Source: a candidate division TM6 bacterium UASB124
Lineage (GTDB): Bacteria > Dependentiae > Babeliae > Babeliales > RVW-14
NCBI GenBank assembly: GCA_001468855.1
Contig: LDIV01000001.1
Location: 127,121 to 138,445, forward strand
Length of the DNA: 11,325 bases
Direction: 5' to 3'
The number at the start of each line of letters is the position of its first letter. Position 1 is the stretch's first letter. Below, piece after piece: positions 6,138 through 11,325 of this stretch. The notes below the pieces were generated by a model. That model did no database searches, was not told where the DNA came from, and saw only the letters and a program-made list of their open reading frames with translations. The position numbers and the translations under genes are program-made.

Positions 6138-7031
6138 CTATTCATTTAATAAGCCATCAACATACTCATTGGCATCGAACAGCTTAATAGCTTCAATAGC
6201 TTCGCCAAAGGTGATATACACTATAGGTAATTGTAATTTTTGTGTTATAGCAAATACAATGCCACCCTTACCAGTACCATCAAGCTTGGTCAGTACAAGA
6301 CCGTTAACCTGTGTTGCCTGATGAAATATTTCAGCCTGGACCAAACTATTTTGCCCAAGCATGGCATCAATAGTCAACCAGGTATTGATTTGTTCTTGAG
6401 GAAGATGCTTTTGCACGATACGTTTCATCTTTTCAAGTTCCTTCATAAGATTCACTTTAGTCTGCAGCCTCCCCGCCGTATCAATAATGAGCTTATCAAA
6501 TTTTTCATCTACAAATCGTTTACATGCATCAAAAATTACTGCTGATGGGTCCTGTTCATCCCGTCCAACATGCACCTCAACCCCAATTCTGTTGGCCCAT
6601 TCACACAGTTGTTGTGTCGCCGCCGCTCGAAATGTATCACCAGCAACAATTAAAATTTTATGCCCCTGACCTTTAAGCAGATTGGCATACTTTGCAATAA
6701 ATGTCGTCTTACCGCTACCGTTTACACCCACTAATAAAACAATACGCGGCGAAGCATCCATCACAGGGGCAACATTAAGGTGATTAATAAGTAATTTTTT
6801 TAATTCTTGCTTGGCCTGCTCAAGTGATGTAATTAATGAATTTTTAATATTTTTTGAGAGTATGTTGATAATCTCATGCGTCGTCTTTACACCGGTATCA
6901 CAGGTAATAAGAAGATCCGACAGTTCTTTTAAGAATTGCTCATCCAATGATCCACGAGAAAAAATCGAAGAAATCTTTTGTGTAACAGATGAATACACCT
7001 TTTTTATTTTATTTTTAATAAAATCAAACAT
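6138..7031 (-). CDS. ftsY: Signal recognition particle receptor FtsY
   Basis: A 297-residue SRP GTPase that docks ribosome-SRP complexes at the inner membrane so that membrane proteins are inserted during synthesis. It has a short N-terminal helix with basic and hydrophobic residues (1-25) instead of the long acidic A domain of E. coli. The four-helix N domain (about 28-90) carries the 'LLITCDTGV' segment. The G domain shows G1 'GVNGSGKTT' (102-110), 'GDTFRAAATQQL' (131-142), G3 'DTAGR' (184-188), and G4 'TKLDGTGKGG' (248-257). The last segment reads 'ITFGEAIEAIKLFDANEYV' where the family usually has IGxGE-x2-DDL-x-F. AAGGA lies six bases upstream of the ATG. It leads an operon with three downstream genes. 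The identification is secure; the changed final motif is worth noting. Confidence 0.96.
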   Translation of the reverse strand: MFDFIKNKIKKVYSSVTQKISSIFSRGSLDEQFLKELSDLLITCDTGVKTTHEIINILSKNIKNSLITSLEQAKQELKKLLINHLNVAPVMDASPRIVLLVGVNGSGKTTFIAKYANLLKGQGHKILIVAGDTFRAAATQQLCEWANRIGVEVHVGRDEQDPSAVIFDACKRFVDEKFDKLIIDTAGRLQTKVNLMKELEKMKRIVQKHLPQEQINTWLTIDAMLGQNSLVQAEIFHQATQVNGLVLTKLDGTGKGGIVFAITQKLQLPIVYITFGEAIEAIKLFDANEYVDGLLNE

Positions 7032-7063
7032 GAAATTCCTTATGCATAAAATTGTGTAAAAGT

Positions 7064-7085
7064 GCTATGGTATAGCTGGTATAGC
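7064..7085. repeat. Tandem and inverted repeat upstream of ftsY
   Basis: TGGTATAGC occurs twice in tandem (7068-7076, 7077-7085), and GCTAT-GGT-ATAGC (7064-7076) is an inverted repeat overlapping the first copy. It lies 33-54 bases upstream of the ftsY start in the divergent region between ftsY and the 7265 gene. A -10-like TATACT (minus strand, 7096-7091) would place it in the ftsY leader. It may be an operator or a chance repeat. Confidence 0.4.
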
Positions 7086-7185
7086 TCAAGAGTATAAAAT
7101 GATCGGTACAAAAATTGAAAAGATTTAATAATTTATGTTAAATTTTTAATTATTATCAATATTTTAATAATAAGACTAACAAACT

Positions 7186-7218
7186 ATGTCGAACGAAAGG
7201 AGGAATCCCATATTCTAA
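7186..7218 (+). other. Orphan strong ribosome-binding sequence within a 10-codon ORF
   Basis: AAAGGAGG (7196-7203), a near-perfect anti-SD complement, is not followed by any ATG/GTG/TTG at usable distance; six bases on it reads ATA TTC TAA. It lies within a minimal ORF MSNERRNPIF (7186-7218) that has no ribosome site of its own. The true gene start at 7265 has its own AAGGAG (7254-7259). It may be a standby or regulatory leader element, or chance. Confidence 0.25.
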
Positions 7219-7264
7219 CAAGTCATCTCACTGTAAGATAATCTAAAAAGTTTAAGGAGATCAT

Positions 7265-7645
7265 ATGAATACATTTTTCAGAGGCTTAGCCCTCATCATA
7301 TTAACAACATTCTGCGGATCACAATCAATTGCTTATACTCAACAACGTGCAACAAACACAAAAAAAACAACCAAACAAGCCCCAAAGAAAACAACAAAGA
7401 AACGCAAGGTAAAAAAGGTCCTTCATCGCTCAAACTCTGAAAAACTGACCGCCATGAATAAATCTCTTCAAAGTATGTCTAAAGATTTGAATGCAATGAA
7501 AGGCTATGATACTGCAACACAAAAAGAAATTAGCACAATAGCCAAGGCCTTGGATGAAAATGTAAAAAAGATTGATAAAATAATGCCAACAGTGAAAAAG
7601 CAAGAAGCAACAATAAAAAAGGTAACACCTCTTAAGAAAAAATAA
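7265..7645 (+). CDS. Small exported basic Lys/Thr-rich protein with helical tail
   Basis: I do not recognise this 126-residue protein. It has a clear signal peptide ('GLALIILTTFCGSQSIA', probable cleavage after Ala23). A strongly basic low-complexity segment rich in Lys and Thr follows (30-54; for example 'KKTTKQAPKKTTKKRKVKK'), then a region (58-115) that reads as amphipathic helix with heptad-like hydrophobics ('LTAMNKSLQSMSKDLNAM', 'ISTIAKALDENVKKIDKIM'), likely a coiled coil. It ends in 'PLKKK'. Mature charge is very positive, which would suit binding to nucleic acid, acidic surface polymers or membranes. This is only inference. AAGGAG (7254-7259) lies five bases before the ATG, a strong site. 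The next gene encodes another exported protein on the same strand beyond a large hairpin. Confidence 0.7.
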   Translation: MNTFFRGLALIILTTFCGSQSIAYTQQRATNTKKTTKQAPKKTTKKRKVKKVLHRSNSEKLTAMNKSLQSMSKDLNAMKGYDTATQKEISTIAKALDENVKKIDKIMPTVKKQEATIKKVTPLKKK

Positions 7646-7700
7646 TAAATGAAATAAAGACTCCTTTGTTTCATCACAGAGGAGCCTTTATTTCATTTAT
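7645..7700 (+). terminator. Long hairpin between two exported-protein genes (terminator or attenuator)
   Basis: The stem pairs 7645-7669 with 7676-7700: 15 outer AT-rich pairs, one A/C mismatch, then CTCCTTTG against CAGAGGAG with one G-T pair. It begins at the last base of the stop codon. The inner GC-rich stem followed by CTTTATTTCATTT resembles an intrinsic terminator with its A-tract upstream. The next gene's ATG lies only 11 bases beyond, and its GGAG (7701-7704) directly abuts the hairpin, so there is no room for a separate promoter downstream of the hairpin. Confidence 0.6.
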
Positions 7701-7711
7701 GGAGCACAGGT

Positions 7712-8296
7712 ATGCATAAAAAAATAGCATTTCTCATCGCACTGTATACAAATCTACAAGTACCATCAACCTTGGCTTACAAACAAGAAGACTACCAAAA
7801 AGTTATTACTTGGCTTGCCGATACTAATCCAAACAAAAACCCAAACTTACAAAATCTTGATTTGAGTAATCTCATACTTGATGGAAAAGATTTTTCAGGG
7901 GCAGACTTATCTGGCTCAAATTTTTCTCACACAAGTTTATTTAAAACACAATTTATTGGAACTACCCTTACCCAAACAAACTTTACCTGGGCAACAGCCT
8001 TCTTGGCCGATTTTTCTCAGGCAACTCTGAACGGAACAATATTCAATAACGCATTTTTATGTAATGCACATTTTCTTAATGCTCAGTACAACGAATTAGA
8101 GGTAAAAAAAGCAAACTTCATTGGTGCCTATGATATTTCTAAAGATTTTGCTTCATATCTTCTTAAAAAAGAGGCCTATATTCAACATGAAGACCTTCCT
8201 AAAGTTATACAACTAATACCAAATAAAAGGTGTTCCCTGAAGAATTGTTTTAAACGTTTTTGTTGTTGTAACAGCTGCAAAGAAAAAAATCTCTAA
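7712..8296 (+). CDS. Exported pentapeptide-repeat protein with Cys-rich tail
   Basis: A 194-residue protein with a signal peptide (1-22, cleavage likely after 'STLA') and a short helical stretch (24-44). An unbroken run of 19 pentapeptide units covers 46-140, with Leu/Phe (once each Ala, Tyr, Val) leading each unit as I phase them ('FSGAD', 'LSGSN', 'FSHTS', 'LTQTN', 'FLNAQ' and so on). Such repeats fold into a right-handed four-sided beta helix; 19 units give nearly five coils. After a helical linker the C-terminus (174-189) has six cysteines as C-x4-C-x4-CCC-x2-C among basic residues, with one more Cys in the repeats (117). Cytoplasmic pentapeptide proteins such as Qnr protect gyrase, but the signal peptide argues against that here. 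Function unknown. The Cys tail could bind metal or be disulfide-bonded or lipid-modified. GGAG sits seven bases before the ATG, right after the hairpin. Confidence 0.82.
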   Translation: MHKKIAFLIALYTNLQVPSTLAYKQEDYQKVITWLADTNPNKNPNLQNLDLSNLILDGKDFSGADLSGSNFSHTSLFKTQFIGTTLTQTNFTWATAFLADFSQATLNGTIFNNAFLCNAHFLNAQYNELEVKKANFIGAYDISKDFASYLLKKEAYIQHEDLPKVIQLIPNKRCSLKNCFKRFCCCNSCKEKNL

Positions 8297-8385
8297 CCTT
8301 ATTTCAAGTCAATTTTTTCACTTTTTCATTATATTTTTCATCAATTATTAGGTTTTTTAACAATCTCTGGATCGATAATTTTCTA

Positions 8386-8463
8386 TTTGTGCACTAAACT
8401 ATTGATTTTATTCTAAAGTATTTTCTAAGATAATATTATAGGTTTGTGCAGTGGTTGCACTAA
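8386..8463. repeat. Paired GTGCA sites upstream of the 8496 gene
   Basis: The 199 bases between the pentapeptide gene and the next start hold no gene and no clear terminator. TTTGTGCACTAA (8386-8397) recurs as two halves, TTTGTGCA (8443-8450) and TGCACTAA (8456-8463), split by GTGGT. The second copy thus forms an inverted repeat GTGCA-N5-TGCAC (8446-8460). The AT-rich stretch between them (8430-8440, GATAATATTAT) could be a -10 region. This layout suggests operator sites around a promoter, but no regulator is known. Confidence 0.4.
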
Positions 8464-8495
8464 CAAGAATGACATTTAAACAAAAAGGAGATGTT

Positions 8496-9086
8496 ATGAA
8501 TAGAAATATCAAGCTCGCATTAGCAACAATCGGGATTGTCGGATATGCAATAGGACCATTAAATGCAGCCGATAAAACAGATATATATAAAGGATGGATT
8601 GATGTAAGCAAAGGGGGCGAAACTGTAGGCATGCCTATAGACAAAGATGTAACTCAAAAAGACACAAGTAAAAAGGACACAAGCAAAAAGAAAGAAAAAA
8701 AGGCAGAAATCCCGGCATGGGAAGAAAAAGCGAGAGAAAAAACAGCTGATATTGGTATAGAGGCGCTTAAAAAAATCCTAACAGAAGGTATTAGTTTAGC
8801 CGGAAAAGCAGGTAGTGAGGCTATTACTCAGTACTTCAAATCACAAGAAAAAGAAGCTGAATTAGTCCAAACATTTCAACGTGGCGTTATAAAGATGATC
8901 GAAAAGAAAGTCAATGAGATAAGTACAAAAGTTAGTGCTGCTACAGCAACTGAATTAGACTCTGCTCTTAAAAAGGAACTCACTGATTCTATTAAGAATA
9001 TTAAAGAAAGATTGAGCTGGTTAAACGAAATGATGCAAACCAAAAAACTTCCTGCAAAATGGGCAGAAGGGTTAGAACAAGAATAA
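8496..9086 (+). CDS. Hypothetical exported Lys-rich helical protein
   Basis: I do not recognise this 196-residue protein. It begins with a signal peptide ('KLALATIGIVGYAIGPLNA', cleavage near 24/25). The frame is open further upstream, but only the ATG at 8496 has a Shine-Dalgarno (AAGGAG, five-base spacer) and starts with a proper signal. The mature part has a short N-terminal stretch with 'YKGWIDVSKGG', a Lys-rich linker with the tandem unit KDTSK-KDTSK (55-64), then 'IPAWEEKAREKTADIGIEALK' and a long helical region (75-180). It ends in 'LPAKWAEGLEQE'. There are no cysteines. The linker-plus-helix plan parallels the 7265 protein, though without clear sequence similarity. It is bounded by GTGCA repeats upstream and a strong terminator downstream, so it is probably its own transcript. 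It may be periplasmic or secreted; function unknown. Confidence 0.72.
   Translation: MNRNIKLALATIGIVGYAIGPLNAADKTDIYKGWIDVSKGGETVGMPIDKDVTQKDTSKKDTSKKKEKKAEIPAWEEKAREKTADIGIEALKKILTEGISLAGKAGSEAITQYFKSQEKEAELVQTFQRGVIKMIEKKVNEISTKVSAATATELDSALKKELTDSIKNIKERLSWLNEMMQTKKLPAKWAEGLEQE
8658..8687 (+). repeat. Tandem 15-bp repeat encoding KDTSK twice
   Basis: Two 15-base units, each coding for Lys-Asp-Thr-Ser-Lys, follow each other with only two base differences (AAG/AAA and AGT/AGC type changes). This indicates a recent in-frame duplication in the Lys-rich linker, a plausible site of length variation. Confidence 0.7.
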
Positions 9087-9106
9087 CTTTTGATAACATA
9101 TACACA

Positions 9107-9148
9107 AATAAAAGACCGCTCACAAAATAATGTGAGCGGTCTTTTATT
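9107..9148. terminator. Bidirectional intrinsic terminator between convergent genes
   Basis: A perfect 18-bp inverted repeat (9107-9124 with 9131-9148, six-base loop) has a GC-rich core GACCGCTCAC flanked by AAAA/TTTT. Each strand therefore ends in TTTTATT after the hairpin. It lies between the 8496 gene (stop 9086) and the convergent PEBP gene (stop 9157) and can end transcripts from both sides. Confidence 0.92.
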
Positions 9149-9156
9149 AAAGACAT

Positions 9157-9732
9157 TTACACTCGTGAATAAGTACCTATAATCTGCCCATCTGCTAACA
9201 CATGACCTTCCATTGCTCGTTCAAGTTCAGCTTTACCAATACCAAATGGCTGGTCAAGCATAGTATCAAGTGCATATACCTTAAAAAAATATCGATGATC
9301 GCCATGCCCTTGTGGTGGGCAAGCGCCTCCATAGCCAAGCTTGCCGAAATCATTTTTACCCTGCCGAGCTCCATTGGAAAGTATTGCATGATTGGGAACA
9401 CCTTCTGATAAATCCAATACCATTGCTGGAATATTAAAGATAACCCAATGCACCCATGTTCCGGCAGGAGCATCCGGATCATCACAAATGATTGCAAAAC
9501 TCTTTGTCCCTTGAGGAACATTAGCCCAAGCCAGATGAGGAGAAATATTCTTACCTTGGCAGGTATAATCATCTGATAAACGTTGATCGTGCACAAATGA
9601 TTTGCTTGTTACAATCAGCTGCTTAATATTTTTTGTCGCACATACACCTTGACGACTACTGCTTACCATAGCAACCCCAAAAACAAATATTATAGCGCCC
9701 AAAAACATCAATAATTCTCTGTTCCATTGCAT
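9157..9732 (-). CDS. Exported PEBP family protein (YbhB/YbcL type)
   Basis: A 191-residue phosphatidylethanolamine-binding-protein homologue of the bacterial YbhB/YbcL branch. Motifs: 'FAIICDDPDAPAGTWVHWVIFNIP' (79-102, containing the family DPDAP and HW), 'NGARQGKNDFG' (120-130), and 'GYGGACPPQGHGDHRYFF' (133-150), which build the anion-binding pocket. Ligand and function of bacterial members are poorly known; kinase-inhibitor annotation is carried over from eukaryotic relatives. An N-terminal hydrophobic segment (about 8-25) indicates export or anchoring. The open frame extends 25 codons upstream, but AGGAG lies eight bases before the ATG at 9732, and that start gives a normal signal peptide. 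Cysteines at 31, 58, 83 and 138 could form disulfides outside the cytoplasm. It shares a terminator with the convergent 8496 gene. Confidence 0.9.
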   Translation of the reverse strand: MQWNRELLMFLGAIIFVFGVAMVSSSRQGVCATKNIKQLIVTSKSFVHDQRLSDDYTCQGKNISPHLAWANVPQGTKSFAIICDDPDAPAGTWVHWVIFNIPAMVLDLSEGVPNHAILSNGARQGKNDFGKLGYGGACPPQGHGDHRYFFKVYALDTMLDQPFGIGKAELERAMEGHVLADGQIIGTYSRV

Positions 9733-9818
9733 AAAGCACACTCCTATTCTAAATAGCCAATCATACAAAATCAAACCTTTGCAATACCTTATCAGAACTA
9801 AAAGCAAAAATTCAAAAC

Positions 9819-9848
9819 TTGTACAAAATTACCTACATCGAGTAAAAT
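9819..9848 (+). promoter_or_regulatory. Possible promoter of the DsbD-like gene
   Basis: TAAAAT (9843-9848) is a fair -10, with TTGTAC (9819-9824) 18 bases upstream as a poor -35. A start near 9855 would give a leader of about 33 bases carrying the strong GGGGAGG site before 9888. Weak evidence. Confidence 0.28.
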
Positions 9849-9887
9849 AAATGGGTAGACATTCAATAATTTTTTGGGGAGGCCCAG

Positions 9888-10748
9888 ATGGATATCAATG
9901 CACTTTTGAGTCAAGCAGTAAACACCAACCAATCACATTGGTATGTTCTATTACTCGCTTTTTTTTCAGGAATTTTGGTAAGTTTTACGCCTTGCGTATA
10001 TCCAATGATTCCAATAACCGCCGGTATTTTACAAACACAAGCACATCGATCACTCCTTCATAACTTTTTATCTGCTGTTATGTATATCACCGGCATCGCA
10101 CTTATATACGCAACTCTTGGCTATGTTTCCGCAACTACATCAGCAATTTTTGGTTACTGGCTAGCAAGCCCATGGTTCATCATACCTATCATCATTTTCT
10201 TTTTATATTTAGCCTTCTCATTGTTCGGTTTTTATGAATTACATATGCCAAGATTTTTAAGCTATCAAGGAACCATCAACGCACACGGCTCATTAGTACA
10301 AAGTTTTATTTTCGGATTAATTTCCGGCACGGTTGCTTCACCATGTTTAACACCAGCGCTGGCACTCCTCCTGGGCATCGCCGCAAAACAGGCAAACCCT
10401 TTTTGGGGCTTTCTAACACTCTTTAGTTTTTCAATCGGCATGGGACTGCTATTACTCTTAATAGGTACTTTTTCCAGTACATTGGCCATGTTGCCACGAG
10501 CAGGTGAATGGATGAACCATATTAAAACGATCTTTGGTTTTTTAATGATCGGCATTTGTATTAACTTTTTGCAACCATTTTTTGAGCCATCAAGCCTAAT
10601 GTTAGGCTATGCTGGCATTGCCGGAGCTGCCACCATATTCTATGGACGTAAAGCAAAAACAGATAAATTAGCATTCGCATTAAGTATTATCGCTTTTGTT
10701 TGCACCATTGTCTTTGCACTACTTACCCTTAAAATGTTTATTGTTTAA
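9888..10748 (+). CDS. DsbD/CcdA-type transmembrane thiol-reductant transporter
   Basis: A 286-residue polytopic membrane protein matching the central domain of DsbD. The first core helix has 'GILVSFTPCVYPMIPIT' (28-44) and the fourth has 'GLISGTVASPCLTPALA' (143-159). Cys36 and Cys153 are the expected pair that takes electrons from cytoplasmic thioredoxin and passes them outward; their spacing (117) is close to E. coli DsbD (163/285). About eight hydrophobic segments are visible. The N-terminal periplasmic alpha domain and C-terminal thioredoxin-like gamma domain of full DsbD are absent, so it resembles CcdA/ScsB-core forms and needs separate partners. GGGGAGG lies five bases before the ATG. 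No partner thioredoxin is adjacent. The substrates may be periplasmic thiol proteins or cytochrome c maturation factors; the sequence does not decide. Confidence 0.9.
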   Translation: MDINALLSQAVNTNQSHWYVLLLAFFSGILVSFTPCVYPMIPITAGILQTQAHRSLLHNFLSAVMYITGIALIYATLGYVSATTSAIFGYWLASPWFIIPIIIFFLYLAFSLFGFYELHMPRFLSYQGTINAHGSLVQSFIFGLISGTVASPCLTPALALLLGIAAKQANPFWGFLTLFSFSIGMGLLLLLIGTFSSTLAMLPRAGEWMNHIKTIFGFLMIGICINFLQPFFEPSSLMLGYAGIAGAATIFYGRKAKTDKLAFALSIIAFVCTIVFALLTLKMFIV

Positions 10749-10780
10749 CTCATCTTGATTTCTATTTGAAAAAACCCCAT

Positions 10781-10807
10781 TACGATGTCACCAAGCTCTG
10801 CATCGTA
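10781..10807. repeat. Small inverted repeat after the DsbD-like gene
   Basis: TACGATG (10781-10787) and CATCGTA (10801-10807) form a 7-bp stem with a 13-base loop, 33 bases past the stop. There is no T-run after it, so it does not look like an intrinsic terminator. It could be a 3'-end structure or a binding site. Confidence 0.35.
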
Positions 10808-10835
10808 GAAAATCACATTCGTTTTTACTAAAAAG

Positions 10836-10863
10836 TTGTTAGAATAAGAGACTGCTGTAATAA
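10836..10863 (+). promoter_or_regulatory. Possible promoter of aspS
   Basis: TTGTTA (10836-10841) and TAATAA (10858-10863) are spaced by 16 bases, upstream of aspS. Each matches consensus at four of six positions, so this is only a candidate. Confidence 0.25.
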
Positions 10864-10914
10864 AAGTGCATAATATTTTTCAAAATACCACGTACTTGTG
10901 CGAAAGGGTCAGGA

Positions 10915-11325
10915 ATGCAGTTCTTAAAACGCAATGTCTATTGTGGACACATACAAGAGTCACATGTGGGGAAAGAGGTTACGCTCAATGGCTGGGTTCA
11001 TCGTCAACGAGATCTTGGTGGTGTGATTTTTGTTGATCTACGCGATCGCACAGGACTTATTCAACTGTTTTTTGATCCAACAAAATTGGATACTCAGCTT
11101 GTTGAAGCCGCACGCGCATTACGTTCAGAATTTGTTATCGCTGTAAAAGGAACCGTGACCCATCGAGCAAAAGGCATGATTAATGAAAAACTTGCAACCG
11201 GTCGCTACGAAGTTCATATCACAACACTTCAGATTCTCAACAAATCAAACCCTCTACCTTTCCAATTAGAAGATGAGGACAAAACCTCCGATGAAATAAA
11301 ACTCAAATACCGCTATCTAGACCTG
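10915..11325 (+). CDS. aspS: Aspartyl-tRNA synthetase AspRS, N-terminal part (cut by window end)
   Basis: 137 codons are visible and the frame is still open at the window edge. The start has AAAGGG six bases upstream. The protein shows the OB-fold anticodon-binding domain of class IIb synthetases: 'VYCGHIQESHVGKEVTLNGWV' (8-28) and 'QRDLGGVIFVDLRDRTGLIQLFFDP' (30-54), which are typical of AspRS. 'ALRSEFVIAVKGTV' (65-78) and 'EIKLKYRYLDL' (127-137) follow; the last leads into the catalytic domain beyond the window. AspRS charges tRNA-Asp. Whether it also charges tRNA-Asn (non-discriminating type) cannot be judged from this part. It is preceded by 166 bases of noncoding DNA, so it probably starts a new transcript. 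Confidence 0.95.
   Translation, partial: MQFLKRNVYCGHIQESHVGKEVTLNGWVHRQRDLGGVIFVDLRDRTGLIQLFFDPTKLDTQLVEAARALRSEFVIAVKGTVTHRAKGMINEKLATGRYEVHITTLQILNKSNPLPFQLEDEDKTSDEIKLKYRYLDL

Noticed and set aside
5519..6145. Thioredoxin-like assignment for the CGGC protein
   Set aside because: The CxxC lacks the preceding Trp and the usual strand-helix context and cis-Pro loop; the protein looks mainly helical, so no thioredoxin call is made.
6240..6545. 101-codon plus-strand frame antisense to ftsY
   Set aside because: ftsY is certain here, and the antisense product is low in conserved features.
8295..8358. AACCT...AGGTT plus TTTTTT as a terminator after the pentapeptide gene
   Set aside because: A 5-bp stem with a 50-base loop is too weak to support.
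9195..9596. 133-codon open frame on the minus strand in another frame of the PEBP gene
   Set aside because: It lies wholly inside a gene with clear family motifs and has no start signal of its own; it is a frame shadow.
9746..9774. TTGATT/TAGAAT promoter-like pair (17-base spacer) upstream of the PEBP gene
   Set aside because: The implied start site would fall after the AGGAG ribosome site at 9745-9741, which would be lost from the transcript, so the match is probably chance or the hexamers are misassigned.
10781..10807. Hairpin as terminator of the DsbD-like gene
   Set aside because: Only seven base pairs, a 13-base loop and no following T-run; kept only as an inverted repeat.
1..11325. 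tRNA, rRNA, tmRNA, CRISPR array, toxin-antitoxin or phage genes
   Set aside because: I looked for typical T-loop patterns, regularly spaced repeats and small paired genes on both strands and found none that hold up.

Overview
The window looks like chromosomal DNA of a low-GC bacterium with a Gram-negative type envelope and a compact genome. Most of it is single-copy housekeeping genes packed in short operons with overlapping or coupled starts. They are mixed with small exported proteins (signal peptide, then Lys-rich or repeat-rich bodies) that I cannot place in a family. This mix and the style of the exported proteins remind me of host-associated lineages such as Dependentiae (TM6). That is a weak inference from general resemblance, not a proven assignment.

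Layout. Positions 3-335 hold a decayed IS4-like transposase tail. A plus-strand operon follows: a DUF2062 membrane protein (354-803), smpB (823-1275) and birA (1285-2040), closed by a hairpin terminator. A minus-strand unit runs from a small membrane-anchored protein (3780-3349) through a rubredoxin (3302-3090) to an S49/SppA-type membrane peptidase (3054-2107). A second minus-strand operon is ftsY (7031-6138), an exported protein with a CGGC motif (6127-5519), a HAM1/ITPase-like enzyme (5519-4944) and prmC (4942-4067). All its junctions overlap or nearly touch. From 7265 to 9086 there are three plus-strand exported proteins: a tiny basic Lys/Thr-rich protein, a 19-unit pentapeptide-repeat protein with a Cys-rich tail, and a Lys-rich helical protein. 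A perfect 18-bp inverted repeat serves as a shared terminator with a convergent exported PEBP-family protein (9732-9157). A minimal DsbD/CcdA-type thiol transporter (9888-10748) and the 5' part of aspS (10915 to the window end) finish the window.

How they fit together. SmpB (trans-translation), PrmC (release-factor methylation), AspRS and FtsY serve translation and co-translational membrane targeting. SppA-like, PEBP, DsbD-like and the exported unknowns belong to the envelope or the secreted fraction. The DsbD-like transporter would carry reducing power outward, and several exported proteins here carry Cys pairs or clusters. That link is an inference from proximity.

I see no CRISPR array, tRNA, rRNA, phage module or evident defence system. 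The region with most potential novelty is the exported-protein cluster at 7265-9086 with its unusual hairpin and repeat sites. The SmpB tail with a replaced HDKR motif is the other item worth a look.
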